From an uncultured Pelagibacteraceae bacterium (GTDB lineage: Bacteria; Pseudomonadota; Alphaproteobacteria; Pelagibacterales; Pelagibacteraceae): a stretch of DNA of 64,000 nt. Below are positions 60,963-64,000 of this stretch, piece after piece. The position numbers were made by a program, and so were the translations under genes. The stretch is taken from positions 1 to 64,000 of the forward strand of contig CACORI010000001.1 in the NCBI GenBank assembly GCA_902629585.1, read 5' to 3'. Below the pieces are notes generated by a model. It made no database searches. It had not been told where the DNA came from and was given only the letters and a program-made list of their open reading frames with translations. Each line of letters opens with the position of its first letter. Within the stretch, counting starts at the first letter, position 1.

Positions 60963-61340
60963 TTAAGATAAATCTATTGCAAATTTTTTAAGAGTTTCAA
61001 TTGGTATAATTTTTAAAGTATTTTCATGAGTCCTTTTCAAAAAAATTGGACAACCTTTACCTGCCTCAACTGCTCGCGCATACCATGTTGCACACACACA
61101 CCAACCATCGCCATCTTTTAAACCAGGAAAACCAAACTCTGGGTGAGGAGTGATTAAGTCGTTACCCGCTTCTTTGCACCATTCTAAAAATTCTATTGTT
61201 ACCTTAGCACAAACTGTATGAACACCATGATCATTTTCATCTGTATTACAGCAACCATCTCGATACCATCCAGTTAAAGGATCTAATGAGCATTCCTCCA
61301 GTTTTTCACCTAAAACGTTTTTTGATTTTTCAGCTTTCAT
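60963..61340 (-). CDS. DUF2237-like protein
   Basis: Track start 61412 runs into the upstream gene; ATG 61340 gives MKAEKSKNVLGEKLEECSLDPLTGWYRDGCCNTDENDHGVHTVCAKVT. Confidence 0.75.
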   Translation of the reverse strand: MKAEKSKNVLGEKLEECSLDPLTGWYRDGCCNTDENDHGVHTVCAKVTIEFLEWCKEAGNDLITPHPEFGFPGLKDGDGWCVCATWYARAVEAGKGCPIFLKRTHENTLKIIPIETLKKFAIDLS

Positions 61341-61965
61341 AAACATTAAAAATTTCTTGATCAACTTCAGCATTAAAAGAAATAGATCTCCTTTCATCTT
61401 GAGTTTCGTCAAAAGGATAAACTACATGCATTAGATAATGGGGGAAAAAATAATAATAACCAACCTCTGGCACTATTACCATTGAAGATGGAGACAAAAA
61501 TTGTCTTGAACCATGAATTAATTGCAGTCTTCCATTAAAATTAATTTTTTTATCTTGATGAGTTTTTCCCAACGAGTTTGGAACTTTTAGGTAACCAACA
61601 CCTGATACATGTCCACCGTGCCAATGGATAGGATTATATTCATTTTGAAACTGTCTTACAATCCAAGAGCTTAAAACACTAAATTTTTTAAGATTTTTTT
61701 TATCAGATATTTTAAGCCAATTTGATACAGACTCTGATAAAAATTTTAGATAGCCAGAAGACTCAATAAACTCATTTTCTAATTTAAATTCTTGAGTAAC
61801 ATTACCTACAAGTTTATCCCCATAGTTCAAATTTTTGATTTTATTTTTATTTAAAATTATTTCGTCAACATAGTTATTTAAAGCTTCAAGTAGTTCATTT
61901 GGAATTTTTACTTTTGCAACTGATGGACCAAAAGGTCTGATAACTTTTATCTCTTCACTTTCCAT
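61330..61965 (-). CDS. Putative 2-oxoglutarate-Fe(II) oxygenase family protein
   Basis: 211 aa; NPIHWHGGHVSGVGYLKVP and HYLMHVVYPFDETQDERRSISFNAEV. Confidence 0.7.
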   Translation of the reverse strand: MESEEIKVIRPFGPSVAKVKIPNELLEALNNYVDEIILNKNKIKNLNYGDKLVGNVTQEFKLENEFIESSGYLKFLSESVSNWLKISDKKNLKKFSVLSSWIVRQFQNEYNPIHWHGGHVSGVGYLKVPNSLGKTHQDKKINFNGRLQLIHGSRQFLSPSSMVIVPEVGYYYFFPHYLMHVVYPFDETQDERRSISFNAEVDQEIFNVYES

Positions 61966-61970
61966 AATCT

Positions 61971-62438
61971 TTAAATTTTTGTCGGGTTTGGTTGACCCTT
62001 ATAAACTTTCTCAGGATCAAATTTTTTTTCTTTTTCTGTAAATTTCATCTCAATTTTTCTACCATTTTCAATTGCTCCTAAAGGAACCGATCTATAAAAA
62101 CATGAACGATATCCTACATGGCAACTAGCTCCATCCCCAATATCAACAGTTAACCAGATAGCATCCTGGTCATCATCAATTTTAATTTCAATTACTTTTT
62201 GAGTAAAACCACTTGTCTTACCCTTATGCCAAATAGTATTTCTCGAGCGACTATAATAGTGAGCTTCTTTTGATTCCATTGTCCTTTTCAAGGCCTCAAT
62301 ATTCATATAACCATGCATTAAAATTTCCTTAGTTTTCACACACGTTGTAATAACTGGTATTAGCCCATCATTATCAAATTTAGGTGAGAGGAGATTTCCC
62401 TCTTCAATTTCAACAACATTCTCTCTTTTTTTGAACAT
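61971..62438 (-). CDS. hisI: Phosphoribosyl-AMP cyclohydrolase
   Basis: 155 aa; HGYMNIEALKRTMESKEAHYYSRSRNTIWHKGKTSG, DIGDGASCHVGYRSCFYR. Confidence 0.9.
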   Translation of the reverse strand: MFKKRENVVEIEEGNLLSPKFDNDGLIPVITTCVKTKEILMHGYMNIEALKRTMESKEAHYYSRSRNTIWHKGKTSGFTQKVIEIKIDDDQDAIWLTVDIGDGASCHVGYRSCFYRSVPLGAIENGRKIEMKFTEKEKKFDPEKVYKGQPNPTKI

Positions 62439-62515
62439 AATAAGTGATTATGTAGCACATATAGTTATATTTTAAATATTTTAAAATCATTAAATTATAG
62501 GTATAAAGCATTGCA

Positions 62516-63130
62516 ATGAAATTAGTTAAAGACACAAGCACTCAGCAAGAAGTAAAAAAGGTTTCTGATAAAGAGGCCGAAGATGCTTTCAGAACAATTT
62601 TGGCCTGGATGGGTGAAAATCCTAATAGAGAAGGATTATTAGAAACACCTAAAAGAGTGGTAAAAGCTTTTAAAGAATATTTTAAGGGTTATAAAGAAGA
62701 TCCCAATCAAGTTCTTGATAAAACTTTTGGTGACGTAGAGGGTTATGATGATATGGTTGTTCAAAAGAACATTTCAGTTCAAAGTCATTGTGAACATCAC
62801 ATGGCTCCAATAATAGGTAAAGCACATGTGGCATACATTCCTAAAGATAGAGTTGTTGGCTTAAGTAAATTAGCCAGGGTTGTAGAGGTTTTTTCTAAAA
62901 GACTTCAAACTCAAGAGAGATTAACTATGCAAATTGCGAATACACTAATGGAGTCTTTAGATGCAAAAGGAGTTGCCGTAACAATAGACTCAACTCATCA
63001 ATGCATGACTATGAGAGGTATAAAAAAAGAGCAAGCTTCAACAGTTACAAATTATTATTTAGGTCAATTTAAAGAAGATCTAAGTTATCAAAATAGGTAT
63101 TTAAGATTTATAAGTATAGTTAAAGAATAA
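62516..63130 (+). CDS. folE: GTP cyclohydrolase I
   Basis: 204 aa; SVQSHCEHHMAPIIGKAHVAYIPKDRVVGLSKLARVVEVFSKRLQTQERLTMQIA. Confidence 0.95.
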   Translation: MKLVKDTSTQQEVKKVSDKEAEDAFRTILAWMGENPNREGLLETPKRVVKAFKEYFKGYKEDPNQVLDKTFGDVEGYDDMVVQKNISVQSHCEHHMAPIIGKAHVAYIPKDRVVGLSKLARVVEVFSKRLQTQERLTMQIANTLMESLDAKGVAVTIDSTHQCMTMRGIKKEQASTVTNYYLGQFKEDLSYQNRYLRFISIVKE

Positions 63131-63131
63131 A

Positions 63132-64000
63132 GTGTCTAATCAATTTAAAGCTCTTATACTTAACCAGAATGGTGAAAGTTTTTTAAGAGAGATAAAAACT
63201 ATAGAAAAAAATTTTTTAAAGCATGGTGACGTTACAGTAAAAGTAGATTACTCGGGATTGAATTATAAAGATGCACTAATTTTAAAAAATGGTGCACGCC
63301 TTGTAAAAGAATTTCCACATATACCGGGGATAGATTTCAGTGGAGTTGTTGAAGAAAGTAATCATAAAAATTTTAAATCAGGTGATGAAGTTATTTTAAC
63401 AGGCTGGAGAGTAGGCGAAATTTATTTTGGTGGTTATTCACAATACGCAAAAGTAAATGGTAATTTTTTGGTGAAAAAACCAGAAAATTTATCTCTTAGA
63501 GAATCAATGATAATGGGTACAGCAGGATTTACTGCATTGCAATGTTCATTTACAACAAAAACTACTAGAGAAGAATTGTTGCTTGGCGAAAAAGTTGAAA
63601 ATGTAATAGTGAGTGGAGCTTCAGGTGGAGTTGGCAGTATGGCTGTTATGATATTAAATAAATTAGGATGTAATGTTACTGCAATTACTAGTAAGGATAC
63701 AAACGTAGAATATTTAAAATTAATTGGTGCTAAAAACGTTGTAAACACTAAAGAATTAACTAAAGATGCAAGGCCTTTAGATAAAGGATTATGGGATGGA
63801 GCAGTTGACACAGTGGGTGGTAAAGTTTTAGAAAATATTCTTTCACAAACAAAGGATGCTGGAATTGTCTCTTCTTGTGGAAACGCTGCTGATGTAAAAC
63901 TTAATACAACCGTAATGCCTTTTATAATAAGAGGAGTAAAATTATGGGGTATTAATTCAGTAACTGCTTCTATAAAAAGAAGAAAATTTTTGTGGGGTGA
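63132..64000 (+). CDS. MDR-superfamily oxidoreductase, YhdH/AcuI-like (acryloyl-CoA reductase type), truncated by window end
   Basis: Manual translation from GTG 63132: (V)SNQFKALILNQNGESFLREIKTIEKNFLKHGDVTVKVDYSGLNYKDALILKNGARLVKEFPHIPGIDFSGVVEES...; not in ORF track because it runs off the end. Confidence 0.7.
   Translation, partial: MSNQFKALILNQNGESFLREIKTIEKNFLKHGDVTVKVDYSGLNYKDALILKNGARLVKEFPHIPGIDFSGVVEESNHKNFKSGDEVILTGWRVGEIYFGGYSQYAKVNGNFLVKKPENLSLRESMIMGTAGFTALQCSFTTKTTREELLLGEKVENVIVSGASGGVGSMAVMILNKLGCNVTAITSKDTNVEYLKLIGAKNVVNTKELTKDARPLDKGLWDGAVDTVGGKVLENILSQTKDAGIVSSCGNAADVKLNTTVMPFIIRGVKLWGINSVTASIKRRKFLWG

Noticed and set aside
1-64000. Defence islands, prophage, transposons, CRISPR arrays, rRNA, tRNA
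   Set aside because: None recognised on reading the window; the intergenic spacers are short and the genes metabolic. A tRNAscan/cmscan run would be needed to exclude small RNAs fully.

Overview
AT-rich, gene-dense window with the look of a streamlined marine alphaproteobacterium of the SAR11/Pelagibacterales type. This is inferred from gene content, short intergenic spacers and protein style; no rRNA was available to confirm it. The theme is methylated-amine, C1 and osmolyte catabolism. (i) ~2.5-23.7 kb: a putative trimethylamine/TMAO block with ammonium transporter, N-methylglutamate-synthase-like mgsABC, gmaS-like glutamine synthetase homologue, an unassigned FAD amine oxidoreductase, malyl-CoA lyase plus malate thiokinase, a two-domain TMAO demethylase (tdm), a TmoXVW-type ABC transporter and trimethylamine monooxygenase (tmm). 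(ii) 23.8-32.4 kb: a glycerol operon (glpK, GlpVSTPQU-like ABC transporter, gpsA-like dehydrogenase). (iii) 32.4-39.3 kb: fhs plus soxBDAG. (iv) 48.6-52 kb: an orphan LigM/DmdA/GcvT-like demethylase with MetF, divergent from a Rieske oxygenase. (v) 55.2-61 kb: dimethylglycine dehydrogenase-like protein plus etfBA and ETF-QO. The rest is housekeeping (purEK, cspA, hisI, folE) and small unknown genes. I saw no rRNA, tRNA, CRISPR array, transposon or prophage. The best leads are the missing dimethylamine step with a candidate FAD enzyme next to gmaS, the Rieske/LigM-like/MetF module, and an uncharacterised gene set at 45.4-47.9 kb ending in a small zinc-ribbon-like ORF absent from the supplied ORF track. 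All functional names are from reading the proteins by eye, not from database searches.
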